Positions 40,810 through 49,745 of a DNA stretch of 64,000 bases are shown piece after piece. A program made the translations under genes and the position numbers. How positions within the stretch are numbered: position 1 is the stretch's first letter; each line of letters starts with the position of its first letter. The DNA lies in NCBI RefSeq assembly GCF_003205875.1, contig NZ_PUBZ01000081.1:1-64000 (forward strand), read 5' to 3'. The notes beneath the pieces were generated by a model, which was given only the letters and a program-made list of their open reading frames with translations, was not told the origin of the DNA and did no database searches. This DNA is from Herpetosiphon llansteffanensis. GTDB lineage: Bacteria > Chloroflexota > Chloroflexia > Chloroflexales > Herpetosiphonaceae.

Positions 40810-41769
40810 TTAATTGATTTGACGCAGTGGCGAACCAGCCAAAAAGGCCTGAATATCTTCTAGCGCTTCGCCAAAATAGGCCCGATAATTGCGCTGCGTG
40901 ACATAGCCCAAGTGCGGCGTTGCCAGCAGATTGGGCAAGCGGCGCAACCGATGATCGGCGGGCAACGGCTCTTGATCAAAAACATCTAAGCCTGCGCCAG
41001 CGATCCAGCCTTGTTCAAGCGCACTTATTAACGCTGCCTCATCGACAATCGGCCCGCGTGAGGTATTAATCAAATAGGCTGTGCGACGCATCTGCTGTAA
41101 TTCAGCAGCGCCGATTAAACCACGAGTGCGCTCGCTGAGCACAAGATGAATCGAAACAATATCGCTTTCGTTTAGCAGCTGCTCTTTTGATTCGGCGCGT
41201 TGTACGCCAAGTGCTTGTGCATGTTCAGCGCTGAGATTCTGGCTCCAAGCCAGCACGTGCATGCCAAAGGCCTTGGCAATCAGCGCAACCTTGCTGCCAA
41301 GTTTGCCTAAACCCAACAAGCCCAGCGTTTGGCCAGCGAGATCCATGCCCATCGTGTGTTGCCATGGGCCATTATTGCGAAAAGCTAAATTTTCGGGCAC
41401 GATCTGGCGCGCCAAACCTAAAATGAGTGCCCAAGTTATTTCGACTGGTGGTTCTGGGTAGGTGGCTGTGCCGCAAACGATGATGCCTTGGGCTTTGGCA
41501 GCAGCCAGATCAATCGAGGCATTGCGCATGCCAGTGGTGACCAGCAGTTTAAGTTTGGGCAATTGGGCCAGCAAATCGGCTTTGAATGGTGTTCGTTCGC
41601 GCATCATTACCACAATTTCGCAATCGCCAATTGCCTGCACCAACGCAGCCTGATCGCTAAAATGCTCTGAAAAGACCCGTACATCAACCTGATCGGCGAT
41701 ACCTGACCAATCGGCCATGGTTAAGGCGACCTGTTGATAATCGTCAAGAATTGCACATTGCAGTTTCAT
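40810..41769 (-). CDS. D-2-hydroxyacid dehydrogenase (NAD-dependent)
   Basis: 319 residues from ATG 41769 (GGAG upstream). Two-domain D-isomer dehydrogenase: the NAD-binding LGLLGLGKLGSKVALIAKAF, the substrate Arg in VSIHLVLSERTRGLIG, the catalytic Glu in GLDVFDQEPLP and His in LATPHLGYVTQ. This fits the phosphoglycerate/glyoxylate/hydroxypyruvate-reductase group, but the protein lacks the ACT domain of long SerA, so the exact 2-keto acid is not known. It is monocistronic, bounded by a terminator. Confidence 0.92.
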   Translation of the reverse strand: MKLQCAILDDYQQVALTMADWSGIADQVDVRVFSEHFSDQAALVQAIGDCEIVVMMRERTPFKADLLAQLPKLKLLVTTGMRNASIDLAAAKAQGIIVCGTATYPEPPVEITWALILGLARQIVPENLAFRNNGPWQHTMGMDLAGQTLGLLGLGKLGSKVALIAKAFGMHVLAWSQNLSAEHAQALGVQRAESKEQLLNESDIVSIHLVLSERTRGLIGAAELQQMRRTAYLINTSRGPIVDEAALISALEQGWIAGAGLDVFDQEPLPADHRLRRLPNLLATPHLGYVTQRNYRAYFGEALEDIQAFLAGSPLRQIN

Positions 41770-41974
41770 AGGGTTTGGCTCCACACTAAGTCATTGCTTT
41801 GGTAATACATACTATTTATCATGGCAGTGTTACCCATGGATGGATAGAATTTATTATAACGATACGCTGTTATGAGATTGTAATATGATAAAATTGTTCT
41901 ACTAACTGAAGTGATTGGTATGTGTTGCCCATCGAAAGACGAAGGGTAGAACATATGAATATGGATAATTATTT

Positions 41975-42836
41975 ATGAAAATTGCTACTTATTCTAATCC
42001 GGTAACTGCTGTTTTTTTTGCGAATACTAGCGTGGGAATTGTATATTGCTCAAAAAGAATTGCGAGTTCAAGATATTGTGACGGAACAAGTTCAAGCAGC
42101 TCGTACTGATCTTGGCTTACCCTTGTTCAATACTACTGGTGGGGCTGCCCATGATTTTATTCAAAAGTTGCGAAAGCAAGGATTGCTATCAGCCAAAAAT
42201 ACACCCCCCGCTCCCACTGAGATGATTTGGAAAACTGAATGGCGACTACTGTATTTGCCCTCACATCGCATTGTCCGCCAATTATCGTGGTCGCCTGTTA
42301 TTGATACAGTTCCTATTACGAGTAATGAACAAACACATCATGCATTTCTTATCACAGTACGAGATCCCGCAATTCCAACATTTCGTGTTACAGTTGGGAA
42401 GGACATGCCAAACGCAAATCTCTTTCGCCATCGCCGAGGGTTATATTTCTTGCGGCTTGAAGATAGCCTTTATATTGGTAAGTCTGATGAATTTCATGTG
42501 CGATTCTCTGGACATCAACAAAAGAAACCGCTTTGGTGGGTATTTATTGCGCTTGAAGCCCATGATACGATGTTCACACTTGATGCAATTTCTGCCGCTG
42601 AATCCTTATTAATCTCGTTTTGGAATGAGACCACAGTTATTAAAAACGGAAATCGAGGCAGTGATCAACGGCCTGCATTTTTGTTTTTGCAACAAGCAGT
42701 CCTTTTTTCTATGGCGGCATCAGCTGCATTTTTGTGGCTCTTGCGAACGCAAGTATTTGATTATACAGAATGGACGATACCATTTAAAAGTTGGCGTGGG
42801 GCTGGATGGCCGCAATGCTATATTGATGAGCAATGA
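41975..42836 (+). CDS. GIY-YIG-like protein with a possible 5' frameshift
   Basis: The main frame opens at TTG 42018 and ends at 42836 (272 aa). Residues ~137-205 (GLYFLRLEDSLYIGKSDEFH, then VRFSGHQQKK and AAESLLISFWNETTVIKN) resemble a GIY-YIG nuclease domain (Y-F, Y-I-G-K-S, Arg, and Asn-Glu), preceded by an N-terminal helical region typical of HTH-like parts (TTGGAAHDFIQKLRKQGLLS). The TTG has no good ribosome site. An ATG at 41975 opens another frame, MKIATYSNPVTAVF, that enters this frame if one T of a T8 run (42012-42019) is absent. So the real start may lie at 41975, with the T8 run as slip site, indel or sequencing error. AT-rich coding suggests acquisition. Confidence 0.55.
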
Positions 42837-42926
42837 TACAGTTTTTGTATTGGTTTGATGGAACCTCGTATTAACATCCACTATCTACGATAATGATGGT
42901 GCATGCTGAATTAATTATGAGGATAT

Positions 42927-43280
42927 ATGAACTATCATGTTCCCGACAATAATGCGCCAAAAACCACGTATCCCATACGAATATGGAGTATAGTGCTGTG
43001 GACAAGTCTGATTTGCATACCGCTTATGGTAAATGGTTTGGCTGTTATGGTGGATGTCCTTCGAGGCTCGAATCCCTTTAACGGTTTCAGTGTCTATGAT
43101 ATGATTGCATTGGGATTGCTCGTACTATCATTCATTGCAAACAGCATAATACTTGTGATTGAGCGCTCTCCAAAACCTCAGTTGTATACCATAAAACGAT
43201 GGGTCTTGCTTCTATCGCTAGTATGGACAATAATCGCACTTTATTTGTATCTCGCTTATACCCCCTTGATTGCCGTGTAA
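42927..43280 (+). CDS. Small membrane protein, 117 aa
   Basis: Three hydrophobic helices (IVLWTSLICIPLMVNGLAVM, MIALGLLVLSFIANSIILVI and WVLLLSLVWTIIALYLYLAY). AT-rich gene without family signature. GAGG lies just 4 bases before the ATG. It follows the GIY-YIG-like gene by 90 bases on the same strand. Function unknown. Confidence 0.65.
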   Translation: MNYHVPDNNAPKTTYPIRIWSIVLWTSLICIPLMVNGLAVMVDVLRGSNPFNGFSVYDMIALGLLVLSFIANSIILVIERSPKPQLYTIKRWVLLLSLVWTIIALYLYLAYTPLIAV

Positions 43281-43501
43281 TCGAACCTTACTGGATCAAG
43301 GGTGTGGCTCCTTATCAAATGGCTGAATTGCAAGGCTACTAACCCAAGCATTGAGCCATACAGCAAGCAGTATTCTACGCCCAAACAAGCGATTGTTCAT
43401 CATAACTGCTTGAAATGTGGTTAATTGCCTCACTATTCTTTACAAGCAATCGTTGCTGCGCTAGCATGACAAGGTAACTGAATGGGTGAGGAGGTGCTTG
43501 G
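43281..43501. other. Gene-free gap
   Basis: About 220 bases without a credible ORF, terminator or promoter of good quality. It ends with the GAGGAGG ribosome site of the next gene. Confidence 0.6.
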
Positions 43502-44068
43502 ATGCGACGTTGGCTACTGCGATTTCTGTTGGGATTCAGCTGTTTGGTTGGCTGTCAAACTGCGCAGCCTGCTGCTCCATCGCCACCGCCCACGCCAACA
43601 ACCCCAATTGATACAATTTACTTTTCGGAAACTCCGTTTGACGCTGCGCATTCGATTGCTGGAATTGCAATTGTTTCATCGCCTGAAGCATTAGATGCGT
43701 TATTAAGTCAAACGACGATCAAAATCCTCTATCTTGATCAAACAAGCATTGATCGTGTTTCTAATCAAACATTGTCACTGCTGTATCGAAAAAGCGTTAT
43801 GCTTGCCTCATTTGATACACCATTGAGCATGCTTGCTAAAAAATCAGGTCATCAGCAAACAATGCCCGATCTTGAACTAAGCGAACCAAGAGTCTATATT
43901 TCAGCCTTGGTTCAAATGAAAAATGTTACTTCTGGTACTAAGTACGAATATCATGATTTTTTCTATGGCGATTTTACTGAAACCCATCGCTTGATTCAAC
44001 TTCAATGGCGTATGAGTCGCTGTAACGCAAAGCTCGATCCTCCATCACAATGTGCTGAATTTCGCTAA
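43502..44068 (+). CDS. Lipoprotein of unknown function, 188 aa
   Basis: Signal peptide RRWLLRFLLGFSCLVGC with lipobox (LVGC), then a Pro-rich tether (PAAPSPPPTPTTPIDT) and a ~145-residue globular domain without recognised family. GAGGAGG lies 8 bases before ATG. Likely surface lipoprotein. AT-rich like the two preceding genes, together forming an AT-rich pocket between 41.8 and 44.1 kb. Confidence 0.7.
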   Translation: MRRWLLRFLLGFSCLVGCQTAQPAAPSPPPTPTTPIDTIYFSETPFDAAHSIAGIAIVSSPEALDALLSQTTIKILYLDQTSIDRVSNQTLSLLYRKSVMLASFDTPLSMLAKKSGHQQTMPDLELSEPRVYISALVQMKNVTSGTKYEYHDFFYGDFTETHRLIQLQWRMSRCNAKLDPPSQCAEFR

Positions 44069-44078
44069 AATACAAATC

Positions 44079-44123
44079 GAGAATTATTAAATTGACAAGC
44101 ACAATATGCAGATTCTCGTGCTT
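44079..44123 (+). terminator. Possible terminator after lipoprotein gene
   Basis: CGAGAAT ... ATTCTCG and the nested AAGCAC ... GTGCTT can pair; TATTTTATT follows. Alternative pairings make this uncertain. Confidence 0.4.
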
Positions 44124-44185
44124 ATTTTATTAATCACGCAGTGCTACGCGATTGATTCGGCACACGTGTTGCCTGTCAAAGAGTA

Positions 44186-44194
44186 TGCTATAAT
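44186..44194 (+). promoter_or_regulatory. Extended -10 promoter of the glycan cluster
   Basis: TGCTATAAT (extended -10). A TTGCCT hexamer lies 14 bp upstream of TATAAT, too close to be a normal -35, so initiation likely relies on the extended -10. Predicted leader of about 30 nt to ATG 44230. Confidence 0.6.
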
Positions 44195-44229
44195 TCGCAT
44201 TTTGTAGGTGTACTTTGGAAAGGGTAGGA

Positions 44230-45423
44230 ATGACCATGATCCCTGTGCTTGAGCATTGGAATTCCGATGCCCTGCTTGCAATGCCCTTTGATCAATATCA
44301 GCGCTATCGGGTGAGTGCTGAAGCGATATTTTTATTAAAACAAGCTGCTGGCGCACACGATCAGCGCTGGCGGATTCTTGATGTTGGCGGCTTTTTTCCG
44401 CCGCGCAATGGTGTGATGCCGTTGCAAGCGTTTTTCCCCGCCGATGAAACCTTGGTCGTGGATACTGCTGAGTATGTGGGTGCTGGTTATCAGCAGGCTG
44501 ATGGCACCAAGTTGCCCTTTGATGATCTGGCTTTTGATATTGTACTTAGTTGCGATACGCTTGAGCATATTCCGCTCTCTGGCCGCAATAGTTTTTTGGC
44601 CGAACTGCGGCGGGTTGCCAGCAGAGCGGTTTTTTTGGCAGCACCGCATAATTTAACCAATGTAGCCACTGCCGAAGCGATGTTGCGCGCCTATCTGAGC
44701 CAATTGCAGATGCACAATCCCATGCTCGATGAGCATGTTGCATATGGCTTGCCCCAAGCGGCCTTGGTTGAGGCGTGGCTCGCCGCCGAGCAGCTTGATT
44801 ATCTGGCCTTTGAAAGCGGCTACTTGCCACATTGGCAATTATTGATGGTGCTGAAACATTTATTGTTTCGCCAAAACCAACGCGATGCGATGCACGCCAA
44901 TTTCGATGCGCTGTATAATCAACGCTTTTATGCCTACGACCAGCGCGGGCCTGGCTACCGCAAAATCTATTTAATTGCCACCAACGGTCAGCTGGATTCC
45001 AGCCTACAAGCCTTGGTCGAGCGTTCACTCCAGCCTACGCCAACCGACCCTGCGAGCGATTTGTTGAGCATCGTTTTGCCTGTTTTGACCAGCACAGCCT
45101 ACGATACGGTGCTGTTTCAGCAAGACCTCACTGCTCAACTTGCTGAATTCAAACAGCACCAGCAGGCACAAAGCCAGCAGCTTGAGCAATTGCAGCAACA
45201 ACTGGCCCTGCAAGCAAGCAGCTTTGATCAGATGCACGATTTAGAGCGGCGTTTGCTTGATGCATCGGTGTTGGCTGCGCAGCTTGAGGCTGAAAAACGC
45301 GGCGTACAAGCCCAACTTGAGTATCTACACTGGCAACATAGCTTGGTTCAACAGCAGCTTAATCGCTCGCTACCACAACGCATAACTGATCGTTTACGCC
45401 AGCTTTGGAGGAAATTTCGTTAA
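44230..45423 (+). CDS. SAM methyltransferase with C-terminal coiled coil (glycan cluster gene 1)
   Basis: 397 residues from ATG 44230 (AAAGG upstream; the track-length frame from TTG 44215 is less likely). Class I methyltransferase domain in the first ~190 residues: WRILDVGGFFPPRNG (motif I variant), PFDDLAFDIVLSCDTLEHIP (motif IV). After a variable region, about 295-380 is a Gln-rich coiled coil (FKQHQQAQSQQLEQLQQQLA), ending with a basic tail RQLWRKFR. The coiled coil may trimerise the enzyme or act as spacer, as in the O-antigen terminator WbdD. Substrate is probably a surface glycan. The stop overlaps the next ATG (TAATG). Confidence 0.8.
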   Translation: MTMIPVLEHWNSDALLAMPFDQYQRYRVSAEAIFLLKQAAGAHDQRWRILDVGGFFPPRNGVMPLQAFFPADETLVVDTAEYVGAGYQQADGTKLPFDDLAFDIVLSCDTLEHIPLSGRNSFLAELRRVASRAVFLAAPHNLTNVATAEAMLRAYLSQLQMHNPMLDEHVAYGLPQAALVEAWLAAEQLDYLAFESGYLPHWQLLMVLKHLLFRQNQRDAMHANFDALYNQRFYAYDQRGPGYRKIYLIATNGQLDSSLQALVERSLQPTPTDPASDLLSIVLPVLTSTAYDTVLFQQDLTAQLAEFKQHQQAQSQQLEQLQQQLALQASSFDQMHDLERRLLDASVLAAQLEAEKRGVQAQLEYLHWQHSLVQQQLNRSLPQRITDRLRQLWRKFR

Positions 45424-47909
45424 TGAGTCAGCGTCAATTAAACGTCGTTTTCTGGAGCGGTTGTGGCGGCGAAACCCAGCGCTATCGCTGTCAGCATGCA
45501 ATTGATCAATTAAAGCAACGCGGGCACAAAGCTCAATTGTTTAACCAGACCGATTCGGCGGTTATTTCAGCAATTGCGACTGCCGATCTGGTGATTGCCC
45601 ATCGGCCCAAAGCAAGCCATTTTTGGGAAACCGTCAAGCAAGCAGCAGCAGGCAAGCCATTAGTTTATGAAACCGACGATCTGCTGTTTGACCCACGTTT
45701 GGTCGATTCGATGCCGATTGTCGCCGAAAGCACTGGCTTCGAACGTCAATTTTGGCGCGCCTATGTGCTGGGCAATGTGCCCGTTTTTGAGCAATGTCAG
45801 GCTGCGATTGTCAGCACAACCCCGCTTGCCGAGGCGGCAAAAGCCTTTAATAAGCCCGTTTGGACGCATCGCAATGTGCTTGGCGACGATTGGTTGACCT
45901 GGTGCGAAGCAGCGTATCAAGCCCGCGAAGCGCATGAGCATGTGACAATTGGCTATTTTAGCGGCACATTTTCGCACGATGCTGACTTGCGCTTGATCGC
46001 GCCCAGTTTATTGAGCCTCTTGCAGCAAAACCCCAAGTTGCGCCTCGTTTTGGGTGGCAAAATTACGCTGCCTGAGGTTTTGGCTCCCGTTGCTGCCCAA
46101 ATTGAGCAATTGCCGTTTGTGCCGCTGGAAGAATTGCCAAGCCTGATGGCGCAGGCCGATATTATTTTGGCTCCCTTGGATGTGGAAAATGCCTTTACCC
46201 GCTGCCGGAGCGAATTAAAATATTTGGAAGCAGCGGCGTTACGCTTGCCAGTCGTGGCTAGCCCTATTCCCGCCTTTGCCGAAGCGATTAGCCATGGTAA
46301 CAATGGCTTTTTGGCCGCTACTGAAGCGGAATGGACCAGCCATCTGCGCAGCTTGATTGCCGATGCAGGTTTGCGCCAAAAGCTTGGCCAAGCGGCATAT
46401 GAACATGTGCAAAGCCACTATACGATTGCCGCCGCCGCCGCCGAATATGAAGCGCTGCTGTTAACCATTATTCAACGTTTTTCAACCAATGCTATTCAGC
46501 CAGCCAGCCAACCATTAATTAGCCAATTTCAGCGCGATTTGTATTTTACCGATCGCACGGTGCATATGATTACTGGCTGCGATATTGGCAATGCAGGCAA
46601 TTATCGTTGCCGCCATCGCCAAGAACAACTCGAATGGTTTGAGATGTATAGCGGCGTTACTAGCCTCTATAACGAGCCATTTAAAATTGCCGATAGCGTT
46701 AAATTTGGCATTTTAATTTTGCATCGAGTGGCGCTCGATTCGAACATTGAAGCATTAATCAATGCCCATCAGGCGCTTGGGCATCCAGTTATTTTTGATA
46801 CTGATGATTTGGTGTTCCGCACCGATTTACTGCACTATATCGATGCAATTAAAGATTGGCCCGCCGATGAGGTTGCGCTCTATCGCGATGGTGTTGAGCG
46901 CTATCGCAAAACAATGATGCTGTGCGATGCAGTGATTGTTTCGACCGAACCGTTGGCCGAACAGGTGCGTGCTTTAGATCTCAATGCCTATGTGGTGCGC
47001 AATGCACTAAGCCAAAACCAAATCAATTATGCTGCGCCGATTGCAGCGCAACGCCAAGCCAAGCCTGTGGCTCAAGCGAATGATCAGGTTGTAATTGGCT
47101 ATTTCAGCGGCACTGCAACCCATAATCGCGATTTTGAGCAAGTTGAAAAAGCGATTTTGCATATTTTGGCCAAGCACGAGCATGTGCGCTTGCGCATTGT
47201 CGGGCCATTGCAATTATCGTCAGCCTTCAATGACGTTGCTGCGCGGATTGAGCGCCGCGATCTCGTGCCACTCGAACAATTGGCCGATGAGATTGCTGCG
47301 GTTGATTTTGCACTCGCACCATTGGAGCTTGATAATCCATTTTGCCAATCCAAGAGCGAAGTCAAATATATGGAAGCAGGCTTGGTGGGCGTGCCCTTAA
47401 TTGCTACACCAATTGAAGCCTTTGCTCATGCGATTACCCACGGGGTCAATGGCATGCTTGCGGCAGATGAAACGGAATGGATTGCAGCACTTGAAGCCTT
47501 GGTAACTGATCCCGAGTTGCGCCAACGCTTGGGGCGCGAAGCCTTGGCTGATGTTCACGAGCGCTACACGCCCAAAGCTCGCAGTCGCGAATTACATAAT
47601 GCCTTGATTCAAGTTTGGGTGATGTATGCCCGCCAAATGTCGTTGATCAAGAGCAATGCGCTGTTGCTTGGCGCGAATAAATCGTTATCGAATGGCACCG
47701 AAGTGTTGGTGATGCACATTGATGGCCTAATTACCAGCAATCAAGATTTACATTATCGCGTTCAAGAGCTTGAGCGTGGCAATGCAGAAGCCAAAGCCTA
47801 TGCCCACCAATTAGAAATTCAGCTGCAAAACATCGCCAATGGCATGTTGATGCAGTTGAGTGGCAAAGCTAAAGGGCTGCTTAAACGTCTTGTAAACCGT
47901 AAAGGATAG
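45423..47909 (+). CDS. Double-domain glycosyltransferase (GT4-like x2)
   Basis: 828 residues from ATG 45423, overlapping the previous stop, with GGAGGAA 8 bases upstream. Two homologous GT-B glycosyltransferase units in one chain (about 1-355 and 370-745), each with a sequence such as VTIGYFSGTFSHDADLRLIA or VVIGYFSGTATHNRDFEQVE, then VPLEELPSLMAQADIILAPL, a KSExKYxEA acceptor/donor motif and PIPAFAEAISHGNNGFLA. Unit 1 starts VVFWSGCGGETQRYRCQHAI and unit 2 CDIGNAGNYRCRHRQEQLEW. The tail (about 760-828) is a coiled coil ending KGLLKRLVNRKG. Likely adds two sugars in succession or acts as a polymerase. Membership in CAZy GT4-like is inferred from the fold pattern. Confidence 0.82.
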   Translation: MSQRQLNVVFWSGCGGETQRYRCQHAIDQLKQRGHKAQLFNQTDSAVISAIATADLVIAHRPKASHFWETVKQAAAGKPLVYETDDLLFDPRLVDSMPIVAESTGFERQFWRAYVLGNVPVFEQCQAAIVSTTPLAEAAKAFNKPVWTHRNVLGDDWLTWCEAAYQAREAHEHVTIGYFSGTFSHDADLRLIAPSLLSLLQQNPKLRLVLGGKITLPEVLAPVAAQIEQLPFVPLEELPSLMAQADIILAPLDVENAFTRCRSELKYLEAAALRLPVVASPIPAFAEAISHGNNGFLAATEAEWTSHLRSLIADAGLRQKLGQAAYEHVQSHYTIAAAAAEYEALLLTIIQRFSTNAIQPASQPLISQFQRDLYFTDRTVHMITGCDIGNAGNYRCRHRQEQLEWFEMYSGVTSLYNEPFKIADSVKFGILILHRVALDSNIEALINAHQALGHPVIFDTDDLVFRTDLLHYIDAIKDWPADEVALYRDGVERYRKTMMLCDAVIVSTEPLAEQVRALDLNAYVVRNALSQNQINYAAPIAAQRQAKPVAQANDQVVIGYFSGTATHNRDFEQVEKAILHILAKHEHVRLRIVGPLQLSSAFNDVAARIERRDLVPLEQLADEIAAVDFALAPLELDNPFCQSKSEVKYMEAGLVGVPLIATPIEAFAHAITHGVNGMLAADETEWIAALEALVTDPELRQRLGREALADVHERYTPKARSRELHNALIQVWVMYARQMSLIKSNALLLGANKSLSNGTEVLVMHIDGLITSNQDLHYRVQELERGNAEAKAYAHQLEIQLQNIANGMLMQLSGKAKGLLKRLVNRKG

Positions 47910-47918
47910 AACCGAGTT

Positions 47919-49664
47919 ATGCAAGTTACTGAACATCCTCGCCTGCGAATCGCTTGGTTGCTGACGGCACCGATTGTTGGTTCTGGCGGGTATACCAATA
48001 TTTTTCGAATTATTAATCTCTTGGCGAGCTTCGGCCACGAGCAAGTTATCTTTATGAATCCCAGCGATTACCCAACCGAGGCGCTGGATCGGCCTGAACA
48101 TTTTGTGCAACGCTATTTTGGCGTGGTGCATGCGCCAATTTATTTTTGGCCGCAAGAAATTAAGGGCTTTGATATTGTTTTGGCAACCCAATGGACGACG
48201 ACCCAAGGCTTTGATATGTGCGATCCGGCGATTACGCGGGCCTATTTCGTGCAAGATTTCGAGCCATTTTTCTATGCCATGGGCGATGAATGGCTGAGCG
48301 CCGAGGCAACCTATAAGCAAGGTTGGCCCTGTATTACCTTGGGGCATTGGTTGGCCAAACATTTGCACGAGCAATATAAGGCTACAACTTTTCCATTTGA
48401 TTTTGCCGTCGAGCACGAACGCTACTATCCTCGGCCTAAGTTGTTGACCAAAAAACCGCGGGTTATTTTTTATGCGCGGCCATCAACGCCACGGCGCTGT
48501 TTTGATTTGGGCATGCGGGCTTTGGCGATTGTCAAAGAGCAACGGCCTGATGTTGAAATTGTGCTCTTTGGCGATAAACATCTCAAACATTTCTCTGCGC
48601 CGTTCAAATTTACCGCCATGGGCATTTTAAACCCAGAAGAATTGGCTGAGTTGTATGCTTCGGCCACCTTGGGCTTGGTGATTTCGTCGACCAACCCTTC
48701 GTTGATGCCGCCAGAAATGATGGCATCGGGCTGTCCGGTGGTCGATATTGATCTCGCGCCAAATCACTTTTTGGTGACCCACGGCAAAACCGGCTTGTTG
48801 GCGACAGCAGAGCCAAAACCACTAGCCCAAGCCTTGTTAAGCGTTTTGAGCGATGAGCCATTGCGCCAACGCTTGATCAAAGCTGGCCTTGAGCATGCCA
48901 AAACCTTGCGCTGGGAAAGCTCAGCCCGCGAGGTCGAAAAAGCCCTAGTTAAACTGGTTACAACTGCTTCTGGGGTGATCAACCAACGCTTGCTGACCGA
49001 TCACGAACATTTGCAAGGTGATGGCGTGAGTGCGGCCTTGAACGCCGATTTTAATATTGGCCAGCGCTTGGTTTGCCAACACGATGGTGTTTGCGGCTTT
49101 GAAGTTGCTTTGGCGCAACCTGCCAGCGGTTCGTGGCGGTTACAGATTTACGATGCGCTGATTAATCCCAATCGCAGCTTGGTTGATGTGGAATCGAGCA
49201 GCGTTGATCAACAGTGGCTGCATTTTGATTTTCCAGCCTTGCCTGCCAGCCGCAATCAAGCCTTGCATTTTGTCGTGAGTTCGACCAACGGCTCAAGTAT
49301 TCGCTTTGATTTTCGGGCTGCGGTTGGTGGCTCGCTGAGCTTCAACCATATGCCGCAACTTGGTCAGCTATGTTGTCGCGTTTTGTATGCCGCTGCCTAC
49401 GATACCCGTGAGCGCAGCGCAACGCCCGAGGTTGACTTTTTGCGTGCCCAACAAGCGCTGGCAAATAGCGAATATATTCTATTAAGCGAATTTACCGAAC
49501 GTCTGCATAATTTGATTGTACCCAAGAAAACATGGCAAGAACGGAGCAAGAAAACTTTGCAATTAATTCGTTCTGGCAAGTTTAATCATCTTGCCCTCGA
49601 AGCCAAACAATATGGCCGTTGGATGTACGATCGAGCTAAGGCTCAATTTCGTAGTTGGCGCTAA
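47919..49664 (+). CDS. WsaF-like glycosyltransferase with C-terminal beta domain
   Basis: 581 residues. The first ~350 form a GT-B enzyme similar in pattern to the rhamnosyltransferase WsaF: LTAPIVGSGGYTNIFRIINL, FDIVLATQWTTTQGFDMCDP, AYFVQDFEPFFYAMGDEW and LVISSTNPSLMPPEMMASGC, the last with the donor-binding Glu/Met-Glu motif. Residues ~365-500 add a beta-sandwich-like region (GQRLVCQHDGVCGFEVALAQ), and the end is a basic helical tail RAKAQFRSWR. It starts 9 bases after the double glycosyltransferase. It probably transfers rhamnose or a similar 6-deoxyhexose to a lipid-linked or capsular glycan. Confidence 0.82.
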   Translation: MQVTEHPRLRIAWLLTAPIVGSGGYTNIFRIINLLASFGHEQVIFMNPSDYPTEALDRPEHFVQRYFGVVHAPIYFWPQEIKGFDIVLATQWTTTQGFDMCDPAITRAYFVQDFEPFFYAMGDEWLSAEATYKQGWPCITLGHWLAKHLHEQYKATTFPFDFAVEHERYYPRPKLLTKKPRVIFYARPSTPRRCFDLGMRALAIVKEQRPDVEIVLFGDKHLKHFSAPFKFTAMGILNPEELAELYASATLGLVISSTNPSLMPPEMMASGCPVVDIDLAPNHFLVTHGKTGLLATAEPKPLAQALLSVLSDEPLRQRLIKAGLEHAKTLRWESSAREVEKALVKLVTTASGVINQRLLTDHEHLQGDGVSAALNADFNIGQRLVCQHDGVCGFEVALAQPASGSWRLQIYDALINPNRSLVDVESSSVDQQWLHFDFPALPASRNQALHFVVSSTNGSSIRFDFRAAVGGSLSFNHMPQLGQLCCRVLYAAAYDTRERSATPEVDFLRAQQALANSEYILLSEFTERLHNLIVPKKTWQERSKKTLQLIRSGKFNHLALEAKQYGRWMYDRAKAQFRSWR

Positions 49665-49671
49665 AGCATTG

Positions 49672-49697
49672 AGCAACGATCAACGGCGATCGTTGCT
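49672..49697 (+). terminator. Hairpin within glycan cluster
   Basis: AGCAACGATC ... GATCGTTGCT, 8 bases after the WsaF-like stop, without a T-run. It may reduce expression of the downstream genes rather than end transcription. Confidence 0.45.
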
Positions 49698-49745
49698 TAT
49701 GCTTGGTATATTCGTTATCCGTCTATAGATAATGAGGAAGAGTGT

